Of a DNA stretch of 33,487 nt, positions 9,772-16,569 are shown in pieces; positions within the stretch are counted from its first letter, which is position 1, and each line of letters starts with the position of its first letter. A program made the position numbers and the translations under genes. Below the pieces are notes generated by a model. The model saw only the letters and a list, made by a program, of their open reading frames with translations. It did no database searches and had not been told where the DNA came from. The DNA is from an uncultured Bacilli bacterium. Its GTDB lineage: Bacteria > Bacillota_I > Bacilli_A > RF39 > UBA660. Location of the stretch: NCBI GenBank assembly GCA_947598345.1, contig CANQFF010000003.1, forward strand, positions 1-33,487, in the 5' to 3' direction.

Positions 9772-9797
9772 AAAAAAAGAGAAATGTTATCCTCTTA
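9772..9797 (-). terminator. Terminator of rplU-prp-rpmA
   Basis: A 7-bp stem with one G:U pair (9790-9796 with 9778-9784) and a 6-nt loop, followed by a run of T on the minus strand. The upstream arm overlaps the rpmA stop codon. Confidence 0.75.
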
Positions 9798-10082
9798 TAT
9801 AGTTTCATAAACACTAACTTGTTTTTTATCTTTTCCCAATCTTTCATATTTTACATATCCGCTTATTTTAGCATAAACAGTATCGTCGCTTCCAATTCCT
9901 GCATTAACACCAGGATAAATCTTTGTACCTCTTTGTCTATATATGATTGATCCTCCAGTTACAAATTCACCATCACTAGCTTTAGCTCCTAGTCTTCTAC
10001 CAGCAGAATCTCTACCATTTTTTGTAGATCCTTGACCTTTTTTATGTGCGAATAATTGGATATTTAATGTCATCAATTTCAT
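9795..10082 (-). CDS. rpmA: Ribosomal protein bL27
   Basis: A 95-residue bL27 of the large ribosomal subunit, whose N-terminus reaches towards the peptidyl-transferase centre. It carries the Firmicutes N-terminal extension with the cleavage motif NIQLFA/HKKG; the Prp protease removes the extension so that the mature protein begins HKKGQGS. The core GRDSAGRRLGAK and GGSIIYRQRGT is typical. ATG at 10082 follows GGGAGGTG. It lies 14 bp after prp and ends in a strong terminator. Confidence 0.97.
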   Translation of the reverse strand: MKLMTLNIQLFAHKKGQGSTKNGRDSAGRRLGAKASDGEFVTGGSIIYRQRGTKIYPGVNAGIGSDDTVYAKISGYVKYERLGKDKKQVSVYETI

Positions 10083-10096
10083 AAGATGGCACCTCC

Positions 10097-10399
10097 CTAT
10101 CTAATTTTTATATAATCTTTATATTTTTTTTCTAATTCTTTAAACAAACTTATCATATTTTCCATTAAAATATTAATTACATCATTGTAATATAATATTC
10201 CAATTTCAAGAAGCCCGTCATCCTCACTATAAACGATTGCTTCACTATCTAACCTTATAATTGCATTCACTGTTGTAGTTGCGATTGATGAAACGGATGC
10301 ACAAACTATATCAAATCCTTCATCCGCATAGTCTGCATGTCCTTTTATCTTGACAAAATTTATAAAATCTTCTTTTTTCTTAACTTCAATAGTTATCAT
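10097..10399 (-). CDS. prp: Prp cysteine protease for bL27
   Basis: A 100-residue ribosomal-processing cysteine protease (YsxB family) that trims the N-terminal extension of bL27. The catalytic His is in KGHADYADEG and the Cys in FDIVCASVSS, at the family spacing. It sits between rplU (1 bp gap) and rpmA, the arrangement of all Firmicutes whose L27 carries the extension. Its substrate site is visible in the next gene. Confidence 0.95.
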   Translation of the reverse strand: MITIEVKKKEDFINFVKIKGHADYADEGFDIVCASVSSIATTTVNAIIRLDSEAIVYSEDDGLLEIGILYYNDVINILMENMISLFKELEKKYKDYIKIR

Positions 10400-10400
10400 A

Positions 10401-10703
10401 TTATTTTACCACTATTTTTTTAATTTCAACTTTAGTATATGGTTGACGATGACCTTGTTTTCTACGATAATTTTTCTTTTGATTATATTTGTAAACTATA
10501 ATCTTTTTACCTTTACCATTTTTAACAACTTCACCTTCTACATAAGCATTTGCTAAAGTAGGTGTTCCAGTTATTCCATTAGCCATTAAAACTTTATCAA
10601 ATTTAACTTTTGAACCAGCTTCTGAATCTAACTTTTCAATATAAAGAACTGTACCTTCTTCAACATAGTATTGTTTCCCACCAGTTTCTATAACTGCTTT
10701 CAT
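10401..10703 (-). CDS. rplU: Ribosomal protein bL21
   Basis: A 100-residue bL21 of the large subunit (MKAVIETGGKQYYVEEG... GHRQPYTKVEI). The ATG at 10703 is chosen over an in-frame codon 33 bases upstream because it is preceded by AAGGAGG (10709-10715) and starts the canonical N-terminus. First gene of rplU-prp-rpmA, downstream of an L21-leader-like RNA with its own consensus promoter. Confidence 0.97.
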   Translation of the reverse strand: MKAVIETGGKQYYVEEGTVLYIEKLDSEAGSKVKFDKVLMANGITGTPTLANAYVEGEVVKNGKGKKIIVYKYNQKKNYRRKQGHRQPYTKVEIKKIVVK

Positions 10704-10715
10704 ATTTACCTCCTT

Positions 10716-10798
10716 TATAAATCTAAGACTCACCATTAAGGTACTTATACAAGTTTTAAAACCTTTTCTGAGTGGTTGTAGAGTGAGGCCCTACACGA
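10716..10798 (-). ncRNA. Candidate L21 leader (rplU 5' UTR)
   Basis: An approximately 80-nt structured leader between the promoter and the rplU ribosome site. A hairpin TGTAGGG/CTCTACA forms near the 5' end with loop CCTCA. The CTCAC within it can alternatively pair with GTGAG just before rplU, giving two competing folds. Position, length and gene match the Firmicutes L21 leader, which is thought to let L21 repress its own operon. Assignment is by context and hand-folding only. Confidence 0.6.
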
Positions 10799-10803
10799 TT
10801 AAA

Positions 10804-10832
10804 ATAATATCATAAAATATTTATAATGTCAA
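10804..10832 (-). promoter_or_regulatory. Promoter of rplU operon
   Basis: Perfect TTGACA (10827-10832), a 17 bp spacer, then TATTAT (10804-10809). The -35 box overlaps the end of spoIVFB. Transcription would start near 10797, at the base of the leader hairpin. Confidence 0.85.
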
Positions 10833-11584
10833 ACATTTTTCCTCTTTTCATAATCAAAAATATTCTTTAATAAATATTTTTCAGTTAAATACTTATTATC
10901 AATATAAAAAAGATGTCTATAATCCTTTTTCATTTCATTTACTGATTTTACAGTTTTCACCCTTTTAAACTTTAATTCTTTTAAATATCTTTCTAATAAA
11001 AATTTATTAAACAACTCTGATCTTTCTTTATATAACTTATTTACTTCTATCAATAAAAATATTAAAACTAATGTAATTAAATTATTTATTCTAATAAAAT
11101 AAATAGAAAAAATTATTATGAATATATAAGATATTATAACAGTTAATAACATGCTATTTTTAAAACTAGTAATTTTATTAAAAATAACATTTAATATTTT
11201 TGAACCATCTAATGGATATATTGGAATTAAATTAAACATAATTATAAAATAATTTATAACTATAAAATAATCATATTTAATATATCTTTTAGTTAATATT
11301 AAAAAAAATAATTGAAATAATATTCCCGATATTGATATCAAAAATTCCTCAATTAATGGTCTATTTATTATTTCATTAAATTTAGTAAGACCACCAAAAG
11401 GTAATATTATAATTTTTTCAATATTCCATTTAAATAATTGAGATATAAGTATATGCCCTAGTTCGTGAATTATAATTACAACCATAAAATAACTAATGAA
11501 TTTAAAATAACCCATAAGTGTGAAAACTAAAACACAAATTAAAAAAAGTGGATGAAAATATATTTTATTTAAGATATTCTTCAT
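10829..11584 (-). CDS. spoIVFB: SpoIVFB-like site-2 metalloprotease
   Basis: A 251-residue intramembrane zinc protease of family M50. Zinc and catalytic residues are H40-E41-L-G-H44 in a membrane helix and D126 in NLIPIYPLDG; several hydrophobic segments surround them. In spore formers SpoIVFB sits in the forespore outer membrane and cleaves pro-sigmaK. A C-terminal soluble region of about 60 residues (CBS position) is present but short. It overlaps the upstream spoIVFA-like gene by 20 bp, and the pair lies directly before rplU as in Bacillus. Synteny supports the name; a role in sporulation rather than general membrane proteolysis is inferred. Confidence 0.85.
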   Translation of the reverse strand: MKNILNKIYFHPLFLICVLVFTLMGYFKFISYFMVVIIIHELGHILISQLFKWNIEKIIILPFGGLTKFNEIINRPLIEEFLISISGILFQLFFLILTKRYIKYDYFIVINYFIIMFNLIPIYPLDGSKILNVIFNKITSFKNSMLLTVIISYIFIIIFSIYFIRINNLITLVLIFLLIEVNKLYKERSELFNKFLLERYLKELKFKRVKTVKSVNEMKKDYRHLFYIDNKYLTEKYLLKNIFDYEKRKNV

Positions 11585-12095
11585 AATTCAATGTATTTCC
11601 ATCCTTTTTAAATACTAAATATAAATTTTGATCAGCCTCACCTAATAATGTACCTTTTTTTACATAATCATATAACTTAACATTAACATTATTTATATTT
11701 CCATACCACTGATCTATTCCATCTATTCTTTGAATTATAACGGTATTTCCATAATTTTCTTTTTCTCCAATAAAAACTACAATTCCACTCATACTTATTG
11801 GAACTAAGTAATTACTTTCAACACTTAACTTAACGCCATCTAAATATTTTTCTTCTTTCTTATAAGTTAATTTTTCACTAAAAACAGTATCTGTATTTAT
11901 TATGTTATCCAGGATATCAGAATCGCCAATATACTTATTATATAATTTTTTTAATTCTACAAAAGAAATATTTGTTCCGTATACTTTTTTGTAAAAAGTA
12001 TTTTTAAAACTAGTACTTGATTTTATAAGTATTAATATAGTAAGAGTAAATATAACAGATATTAATAATTTAGTAACAAATATACTTTTTTTCAC
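11565..12095 (-). CDS. spoIVFA: SpoIVFA-like membrane-anchored LytM-domain protein
   Basis: A 176-residue protein with one N-terminal membrane helix (about residues 7-27), a linker, and a degenerate M23/LytM domain at about 90-176 (PISMSGIVVFIGEKENYGNTV, then LYDYVKKGTLLGEA). The metal-binding His residues of active M23 peptidases are absent, as in SpoIVFA, which holds SpoIVFB inactive until forespore signalling. Shorter than B. subtilis SpoIVFA (264). The start is GTG at 12095 with GGTGAT upstream. No strong promoter was found in front. The stop falls inside spoIVFB, so the two are co-translated. Confidence 0.75.
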   Translation of the reverse strand: MKKSIFVTKLLISVIFTLTILILIKSSTSFKNTFYKKVYGTNISFVELKKLYNKYIGDSDILDNIINTDTVFSEKLTYKKEEKYLDGVKLSVESNYLVPISMSGIVVFIGEKENYGNTVIIQRIDGIDQWYGNINNVNVKLYDYVKKGTLLGEADQNLYLVFKKDGNTLNYEEYLK

Positions 12096-12116
12096 AATAT
12101 CACCATTAAAATATAT

Positions 12117-12149
12117 GAAAAAAAGATATAAAAATGACTCTTTTTATAT
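12117..12149 (-). terminator. Terminator of pyk
   Basis: A 9-bp AT-only stem (12141-12149 with 12126-12134), 6-nt loop, then CTTTTTTT on the minus strand. It includes the pyk stop codon. The stem is weak in GC but perfectly paired. Confidence 0.6.
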
Positions 12150-13550
12150 TCGTTCTATCTTTAAGAAATTAGTTGATTTAACTGGAGCATTATTTGGAAA
12201 TCCACCAGTAATAACTACTAAATCTTCTTCTTTTAATTTCATAAATTCTTTTGCTTTATTAATAGCTTCATTTACTAATTTATCAGTACTTTCATATACT
12301 GGTAAAATAGTTGCATAAACACCAAATCTCAATGACAAACTATGAGCTACCTTCTTTGTTGGACAAGCTGCTAATATAATTGTTTTAGGTCTTAAATTAC
12401 TTATTTTCTTTGCAGTAAATCCAGAAAGTGTTGCAGCTATTATAACTTTTACATCTAACATATTAGATGCATCTACTACACTTCTAGCTATAGTATCTGT
12501 TATATCTGCTTTATAGTCTGGTTTAACTACATTTTCATAATCCAAATATTTCTCTGTATTTTCTACTATTTCTGACATGTATCTTACTGCATCAACAGGA
12601 TACTTACCAGTAGTAGTTTCTCCACTAAGCATAACTGCGTCTGTTCCATCAAATACTGCATTAGCAATATCTGTAACCTCTGCCCTTGTTGGTCGTGCAT
12701 TTTTATACATACTTGCAAGCATTTCAGTTGCTACTATACAAAATTTTCCGGCCTTTCTACATTTTTCGATTAATTGCTTTTGGATTATTGGAAGTTCCTT
12801 CATTGGCACTTCTACACCAAGATCTCCACGAGCTACCATAATACCATCACTATATTCTATAATATCCTCTATATTTGATAATGCTTTATTATTTTCTATT
12901 TTAGAAATTATTTGCATATCACTGTTTTCTTCTTTTAATATTTTTTTAACTTCCAATATATCCTCTTTAGAAGAAACAAATGAAAGTGCGATAAAATCTC
13001 CACTATTTCTACAAGCATATATTATATCTTCTTTATCTGACTCACTTATAAATGGCATATTTAAACTTACACCTGGTACATTAATACCCTTTTTATTACC
13101 TAAAATTCCACCAACTATTATCCTACAAGTAAGTGCTTCTTTATCTTTATCTATAACTAATAATTTCATTAATCCATCTTCAAGTAGTATTATATCATTT
13201 ATATTTATTGCATCTAATGCATCTTTATAATTTACAGTTATGCATTTATTATTACCTATTATATCATCTTTAACAATTTTTATTATTTCTCCATCTTTTA
13301 AAACTATCTCGTTATTCTCAACTATACCCGTTCTAAAATCTGGACCTTTTGTGTCATATAAAATAGATATATTTGTATTAAGCTCATCATTAATTTTATT
13401 CACTAAATCTATAGTTTCTCTTCTTTCATTTAAATCAGCATGTGAAAAATTAATTCTAGCAACATTCATCCCATTAATAACCATAGATTTCATAACATCA
13501 TATTTTCTACTAGCAGGTCCTATACTACATATTATTTTTGTCTTTTTCAT
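12144..13550 (-). CDS. pyk: Pyruvate kinase
   Basis: A 468-residue pyruvate kinase, converting phosphoenolpyruvate and ADP to pyruvate and ATP as the last step of glycolysis. Visible signatures: N-terminal KTKIICSIGPAS, NVARINFSH, DTKGPDFRTG, the catalytic lysine segment ISKIENNKAL, MVARGDLGVEVP, and the family box ATEMLASM, followed by the C-terminal effector domain. It lacks the extra PEP-utiliser-like C-terminal domain of the longer Bacillus enzyme. The start at 13550 follows AGGAGTG and gives the standard N-terminus; a longer in-frame reading to 13586 runs into the promoter. Monocistronic. Confidence 0.97.
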   Translation of the reverse strand: MKKTKIICSIGPASRKYDVMKSMVINGMNVARINFSHADLNERRETIDLVNKINDELNTNISILYDTKGPDFRTGIVENNEIVLKDGEIIKIVKDDIIGNNKCITVNYKDALDAININDIILLEDGLMKLLVIDKDKEALTCRIIVGGILGNKKGINVPGVSLNMPFISESDKEDIIYACRNSGDFIALSFVSSKEDILEVKKILKEENSDMQIISKIENNKALSNIEDIIEYSDGIMVARGDLGVEVPMKELPIIQKQLIEKCRKAGKFCIVATEMLASMYKNARPTRAEVTDIANAVFDGTDAVMLSGETTTGKYPVDAVRYMSEIVENTEKYLDYENVVKPDYKADITDTIARSVVDASNMLDVKVIIAATLSGFTAKKISNLRPKTIILAACPTKKVAHSLSLRFGVYATILPVYESTDKLVNEAINKAKEFMKLKEEDLVVITGGFPNNAPVKSTNFLKIERI

Positions 13551-13584
13551 CCAATCACTCCTTTTTAAACTCAAAACAAGAAAC

Positions 13585-13613
13585 ATTCTATCATATTATA
13601 ATATTTTAATCAA
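13585..13613 (-). promoter_or_regulatory. Promoter of pyk
   Basis: TTGATT (13608-13613), a 17 bp spacer, then TAGAAT (13585-13590), about 35 bases before the ATG. The roughly 170 bases from here to the next terminator (13614-13782) are AT-rich and show no gene or clear structure. Confidence 0.7.
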
Positions 13614-13782
13614 GTATAAAAATTCCATCTTATTTAAGTTTGCACATTAAAATAGATAAATTATAAGTATTACAATTAGTAAAGCTTGTTTATAACGCAT
13701 AAGTTTTATTACAATTTTTACATAATACTTTATATATTTACTTGTTAACATATTATTATTAAGTAAAATTATGAAATAAGTT

Positions 13783-13818
13783 AAAAAAAATTGAGTAAGA
13801 TAAAATTTTACTCAATTT
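13783..13818 (-). terminator. Terminator of surface-protein gene
   Basis: A perfect 11-bp stem (13808-13818 with 13788-13798), 9-nt loop, then a T-run on the minus strand. It overlaps the stop codon of the gene and is one of the strongest terminators in the window. Confidence 0.85.
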
Positions 13819-14461
13819 ATGCCGCAGAACTATAATTTAATACAACATTTCCAAAAGTTACTGTAAATGGTCCATCTGCACGGTTACCACCACTTGCATA
13901 AGTTGCTGTTATAACTATAGCTTCACTAGTTGCTTTATTAAGTGTATGTGGTGAGGTAGAAGCAAATGTCTTTGTAGCTGTTACAGCAGTCTCACTACCT
14001 ACTTTAACAGATAATGAAATAGAACTACAAGCAGATGTTACTAATGCTGCTGTTGCTCCTCCACCAGATGTCGCAGCACAAGATTTTGTTCCAAATGTAA
14101 TTGATTTTAAATATGCCACATATTCACCTGCATTTCTCGCATAAAATGACCATGTAACAGTTTGTCCCGGTTCAGTAAATGATGCAGCCAAACCTGTTGC
14201 TGTCGGATTGCTAGTGTTACTTAATGTAGCATCAGTACCAGTCGCACTACCAGTAACTGTTGGTTTTACTTTCGTACTTACATCAACAGATGTAGATGAT
14301 GTTGAGAAATCAACATTAAATGATGAAGCACTTGGCGTTACATTTGCAGTTGCTGAAATTGTTAATGTACTTGAAAAAGCTGCAAAACCTATTCCCAATC
14401 CTACCACTGCAACAGCTAACGCTACTACCGCTATAACTTTTGAATTATTATTTTTTATCAT
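13817..14461 (-). CDS. Secreted TasA/CalY-like surface protein
   Basis: A 214-residue secreted protein rich in Ala, Ser, Thr, Val and Gly. The N-terminus has a short basic stretch, a hydrophobic core (about 9-29) and a likely signal-peptidase site around GFAAFSS. The mature part is beta-rich. A segment at about residues 91-115 (SFTEPGQTVTWSFYARNAGE) recalls the 'PGD...F.L.N.G' element of TasA/camelysin fibre subunits. Two cysteines 17 residues apart could form a disulphide. No LPXTG or lipobox is seen. Its GC content is clearly higher than that of its neighbours. The ATG at 14461 follows AAGGAGT. It is monocistronic, driven by a promoter containing 11 G in its spacer, so expression is probably phase variable. 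The family match is by pattern only. Confidence 0.7.
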   Translation of the reverse strand: MIKNNNSKVIAVVALAVAVVGLGIGFAAFSSTLTISATANVTPSASSFNVDFSTSSTSVDVSTKVKPTVTGSATGTDATLSNTSNPTATGLAASFTEPGQTVTWSFYARNAGEYVAYLKSITFGTKSCAATSGGGATAALVTSACSSISLSVKVGSETAVTATKTFASTSPHTLNKATSEAIVITATYASGGNRADGPFTVTFGNVVLNYSSAA

Positions 14462-14484
14462 AATTTTATCACTCCTTCTTATTT

Positions 14485-14499
14485 CAGTACTTTCTACTG
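14485..14499 (-). promoter_or_regulatory. 5' end hairpin in surface-protein mRNA
   Basis: CAGTA/TACTG, a perfect 5-bp stem with a 5-nt loop, lying exactly where transcription should begin (about 14500). Hairpins at the extreme 5' end commonly slow mRNA decay. Confidence 0.4.
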
Positions 14500-14506
14500 T
14501 AATTCA

Positions 14507-14538
14507 ATTATAGCATGCCCCCCCCCCCAGCTTGTCAA
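14507..14538 (-). promoter_or_regulatory. Phase-variable promoter with G11 spacer
   Basis: Perfect TTGACA (14533-14538) and perfect TATAAT (14507-14512) preceded by TGC, an extended -10. Between them is a 20 bp spacer holding 11 consecutive G on the minus strand (C at 14518-14528 on the plus strand). Eight or nine G would give 17 or 18 bp. Nothing similar is found elsewhere in this AT-rich window. Confidence 0.85.
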
Positions 14539-14586
14539 TACAGTAATGTAAATAAGGTGTAAATATAAATTTATTGTATGCAGTGG

Positions 14587-14608
14587 AAAAAAAGAACTAT
14601 TAGTTCTT
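14587..14608 (-). terminator. Terminator of rodZ-pgsA
   Basis: A 7-bp stem (AAGAACT/AGTTCTT) with a 3-nt loop, then a T-run on the minus strand, just after the pgsA stop codon. Confidence 0.8.
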
Positions 14609-14615
14609 ACATTGA

Positions 14616-15218
14616 TTATTTATCCATTATTAAATATTTATTTAAAGAATAATATTGTATTCCAGATATAACTGATAAGATAGTAGCAACAAATAATAAT
14701 ACTTCTGCAATTGAAATATTCCATAATTCAAATGGTAAATTATAAAATAATGTCAATACTATACCAACCATAAGAGTTGCAGTTTTAATTTTTCCAGACT
14801 TTATTGCAGCCACAACTTTACCTTTACTAGCAGCTAACATTTTTATTGAGTTAACAACGCTATCTCGAATTATAATTACAACTGGTATAATTGGATGTAT
14901 AAATCCTTGTGCGGCTAATATTATAAGTACGGAATTAACTAAAATTTTATCTGCAATGGCATCTACTAACTTACCAAAATCAGTTACAAGATTATATTTA
15001 CGAGCAATATAACCATCTAAAAAATCTGTTAGTGACGCTATTATAAATAATATTCCAGCTATAATATATTTTAAATCAACAACAATTGATTCGTTAATAA
15101 ACACTTTAGGTATTTCAATTCCAAGCATGGAACTTATATTTCCACTTCCAAGTAAAATAATAATTATTAATATAGAGATAATTATTCTACTTATAGTTAA
15201 TTTATTAGGCAAATTCAT
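14616..15218 (-). CDS. pgsA: Phosphatidylglycerophosphate synthase
   Basis: A 200-residue CDP-alcohol phosphatidyltransferase that joins glycerol-3-phosphate to CDP-diacylglycerol, the committed step to phosphatidylglycerol. The signature D-G-x2-A-R-x8-G-x3-D-x3-D is complete (LDGYIARKYNLVTDFGKLVD followed by AIAD), within several membrane helices. The start at 15218 gives the canonical MNLPNKLTISR; the in-frame ATG 18 bases upstream overlaps the ribosome site AGGGAG. It overlaps the rodZ-like gene by 14 bp, the same pairing as in Bacillus. Confidence 0.93.
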   Translation of the reverse strand: MNLPNKLTISRIIISILIIIILLGSGNISSMLGIEIPKVFINESIVVDLKYIIAGILFIIASLTDFLDGYIARKYNLVTDFGKLVDAIADKILVNSVLIILAAQGFIHPIIPVVIIIRDSVVNSIKMLAASKGKVVAAIKSGKIKTATLMVGIVLTLFYNLPFELWNISIAEVLLFVATILSVISGIQYYSLNKYLIMDK

Positions 15219-15711
15219 ATGTAATAACTCCCTCACTACTTACTATAGTATCTGAAACTGTTACATCTTCTTTAGTTATAAGTAAAATTATTATATAAAC
15301 AATTATTATTACTACAAGGATTATACCACCAATTATCAATATTCTAGGTATAGGTCTTTGTTGTTTTTTTTCTACTGTATAAGGTGAAGATATTTTTACA
15401 GTTTTTAATTTTTTTTCTTTTTTTCTTCTTTCTCTTTCAGCTTTTTTTATATCATCTATAGATATTTTAGAAGTAAAATCAAATAGATATTCATTAAATT
15501 CTTCTAGCATTTCATCATAATCTAATCCAAGATATTTAGAATAATTCTTTATAAACATCTTTAAATAAAATATATCCTTAAATGCCTCTTTATTGCCATC
15601 TTCAATATTTTCTATTTGTGATGCTCGTAACTTTAAATCTTGAGCCGCTTCTTCTATGGTAATTCCCATAGATTCACGAGTTTCTTTTAATTTTTCTCCT
15701 ATCTCTTTCAT
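15205..15711 (-). CDS. rodZ: RodZ-like HTH membrane protein (short)
   Basis: A 168-residue protein with an N-terminal Cro/CI-type helix-turn-helix (about 1-70; IGEKLKETRESMGITIEEAA), a basic stretch (about 90-115), one membrane helix (about 123-145) and only a very short outside tail. In RodZ the HTH contacts MreB and links cell shape to the wall machinery. The external beta domain (DUF4115) of full-length RodZ is missing, so this is a minimal form. It is followed by overlapping pgsA. The ATG has GAGG upstream and lies 20 bases after the 3' end of RNase P RNA. Confidence 0.8.
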   Translation of the reverse strand: MKEIGEKLKETRESMGITIEEAAQDLKLRASQIENIEDGNKEAFKDIFYLKMFIKNYSKYLGLDYDEMLEEFNEYLFDFTSKISIDDIKKAERERRKKEKKLKTVKISSPYTVEKKQQRPIPRILIIGGIILVVIIIVYIIILLITKEDVTVSDTIVSSEGVITYEFA

Positions 15712-15730
15712 AATACCTCAATTCCAAAAT

Positions 15731-16081
15731 ATAATATTTTATAAGCCATGTTCTGTTCTCCAAATGGAGTGACAAATATTTATCTACTGTTTCCAGTCCT
15801 CGAATCGGTTCTTATTACCTATCAAGGTTCCCCTACCAAAATTTGGGTTTCTCACTCGCGGGGTTTACCACGTTCCACTTCCACTATTTCTAGTTTCATC
15901 GTCACTTTGGCACTTTTAAACTTAATCTAACCATATCAAAGACTTAGGTTATTTCAGAGCCGTTAGCAAAAGCTACCTAGAGTTATTTTTTCCTCTAGCG
16001 CGAACACTACAATCATCACAGACTGTGTGAGCATGGACTTTCCTCTACATCAAAAAGATGCAGCATTTGTCAAAATATTAT
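15731..16081 (-). ncRNA. rnpB: RNase P RNA, type B
   Basis: The catalytic RNA of ribonuclease P, which matures tRNA 5' ends. On the minus strand the universally conserved GAGGAAAGTCC lies near the 5' end (about 16040). GTAGTGTTCGCGCTAGAGG, GGTAAACCCCGCGAGTGAGA, AACCCAAATTTTGGTAGGGG and the 3' AACATGGCTTAT follow in the order and wording of the Bacillus type B RNA. Ends are set by the P1 helix: ATAATATTTT (16081-16072) pairs with AAAATATTAT (15740-15731), 10 bp. At about 350 nt it is shorter than the B. subtilis RNA (about 400). It overlaps the gpsB stop codon and is followed by rodZ with no terminator between. Confidence 0.95.
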
Positions 16082-16407
16082 TCTTTTCCATATATTATTT
16101 TTTCAAGTTTTGATATACGCCTTAAAACATCAGCATTAGTGTTGTTAGCGCCATTACCGTCTGATTCAGAAAGAACTTCTAATTTTGTTTTTAAATTTCT
16201 AATTTCTTGTTTTAATTGAATATTATCTTCAATTAATTGTTTTTTTTCTCTTTCTAAATCTCTTATTATACTATTCATTTCATCATAGTCTTTTATGATT
16301 ATATCTAAGTACTTATCTACTTCTTGTGGGCGATACCCTCTTGTATCTATTTTAAAATCTTTTTCTAAAATATCACGACTAGTTAAAACTATACGATCTT
16401 GGTACAT
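16078..16407 (-). CDS. gpsB: Cell-division protein GpsB
   Basis: A 109-residue DivIVA-related protein that shuttles between septum and side wall and coordinates penicillin-binding proteins. The N-terminal membrane-binding domain is present (LTSRDILEKDFKIDTRGYRPQEVDKYLD), followed by a coiled coil (about 30-75), a variable linker and the short C-terminal oligomerisation helix (LRRISKLEKIIYG). The start at 16407 has GAGGTGG upstream; the longer in-frame reading runs into the promoter. ponA, whose product is a GpsB client in B. subtilis, lies nearby on the other strand. Confidence 0.93.
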   Translation of the reverse strand: MYQDRIVLTSRDILEKDFKIDTRGYRPQEVDKYLDIIIKDYDEMNSIIRDLEREKKQLIEDNIQLKQEIRNLKTKLEVLSESDGNGANNTNADVLRRISKLEKIIYGKE

Positions 16408-16435
16408 TTTTTCCACCTCACTCTTATTCGTTCTA

Positions 16436-16464
16436 ATTATCTCAAAAAAAACATGTTTTGTCAA
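16436..16464 (-). promoter_or_regulatory. Promoter of gpsB (and probably rnpB)
   Basis: Perfect TTGACA (16459-16464), a 17 bp spacer, then GATAAT (16436-16441). The -35 box directly follows the terminator of the small upstream ORF. It may also supply rnpB, since no good promoter was found between the two. Confidence 0.8.
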
Positions 16465-16465
16465 T

Positions 16466-16499
16466 AAAAAAAACTACTTACCTTTCACCGTATAAGTAG
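16466..16499 (-). terminator. Terminator of small ORF
   Basis: A 7-bp stem CTACTTA/TAAGTAG (16493-16499 with 16474-16480), 12-nt loop, then T8 on the minus strand. The downstream arm contains the TAG stop codon of the 31-codon ORF. Confidence 0.7.
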
Positions 16500-16569
16500 C
16501 TAACTTTATATAGCTTACATCATCTATCATGTTATTAAATACATTTTCTATGTGCGAATTACTATGCAT
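16474..16569 (-). CDS. Small protein, 31 residues
   Basis: An ATG-to-TAG frame of 31 codons with a strong ribosome site (GAGGTGAT, 16573-16580) and an extended -10 (TGT-GATAAT, 16590-16598). Its own terminator has a stem that includes the stop codon. The product starts MHSNSHIENVF and ends IKLATYTVKGK; it has no membrane segment or cysteine and a mixed charge. I do not recognise it. It forms a complete transcription unit between gpsB and the divergent recU. It could instead be a short regulatory RNA with an incidental frame. Confidence 0.5.
   Translation of the reverse strand: MHSNSHIENVFNNMIDDVSYIKLATYTVKGK

Noticed and set aside
12577..13230. A 217-codon plus-strand frame opposite pyk.
   Set aside because: It is the antisense shadow of a highly conserved enzyme; composition and lack of a ribosome site argue against coding.
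13614..13782. Non-coding gap between pyk promoter and the surface-protein terminator, examined for an RNA gene.
   Set aside because: AT-rich sequence with no convincing stems, promoter pair or frame.
14518..14528. The C11 run as a sequencing or assembly artefact.
   Set aside because: Its exact length may be uncertain, but its position precisely between perfect -35 and -10 boxes makes a random artefact unlikely.
15748..15930. A 60-codon plus-strand frame.
   Set aside because: It lies wholly within RNase P RNA on the opposite strand; the sequence is explained by rnpB conservation.
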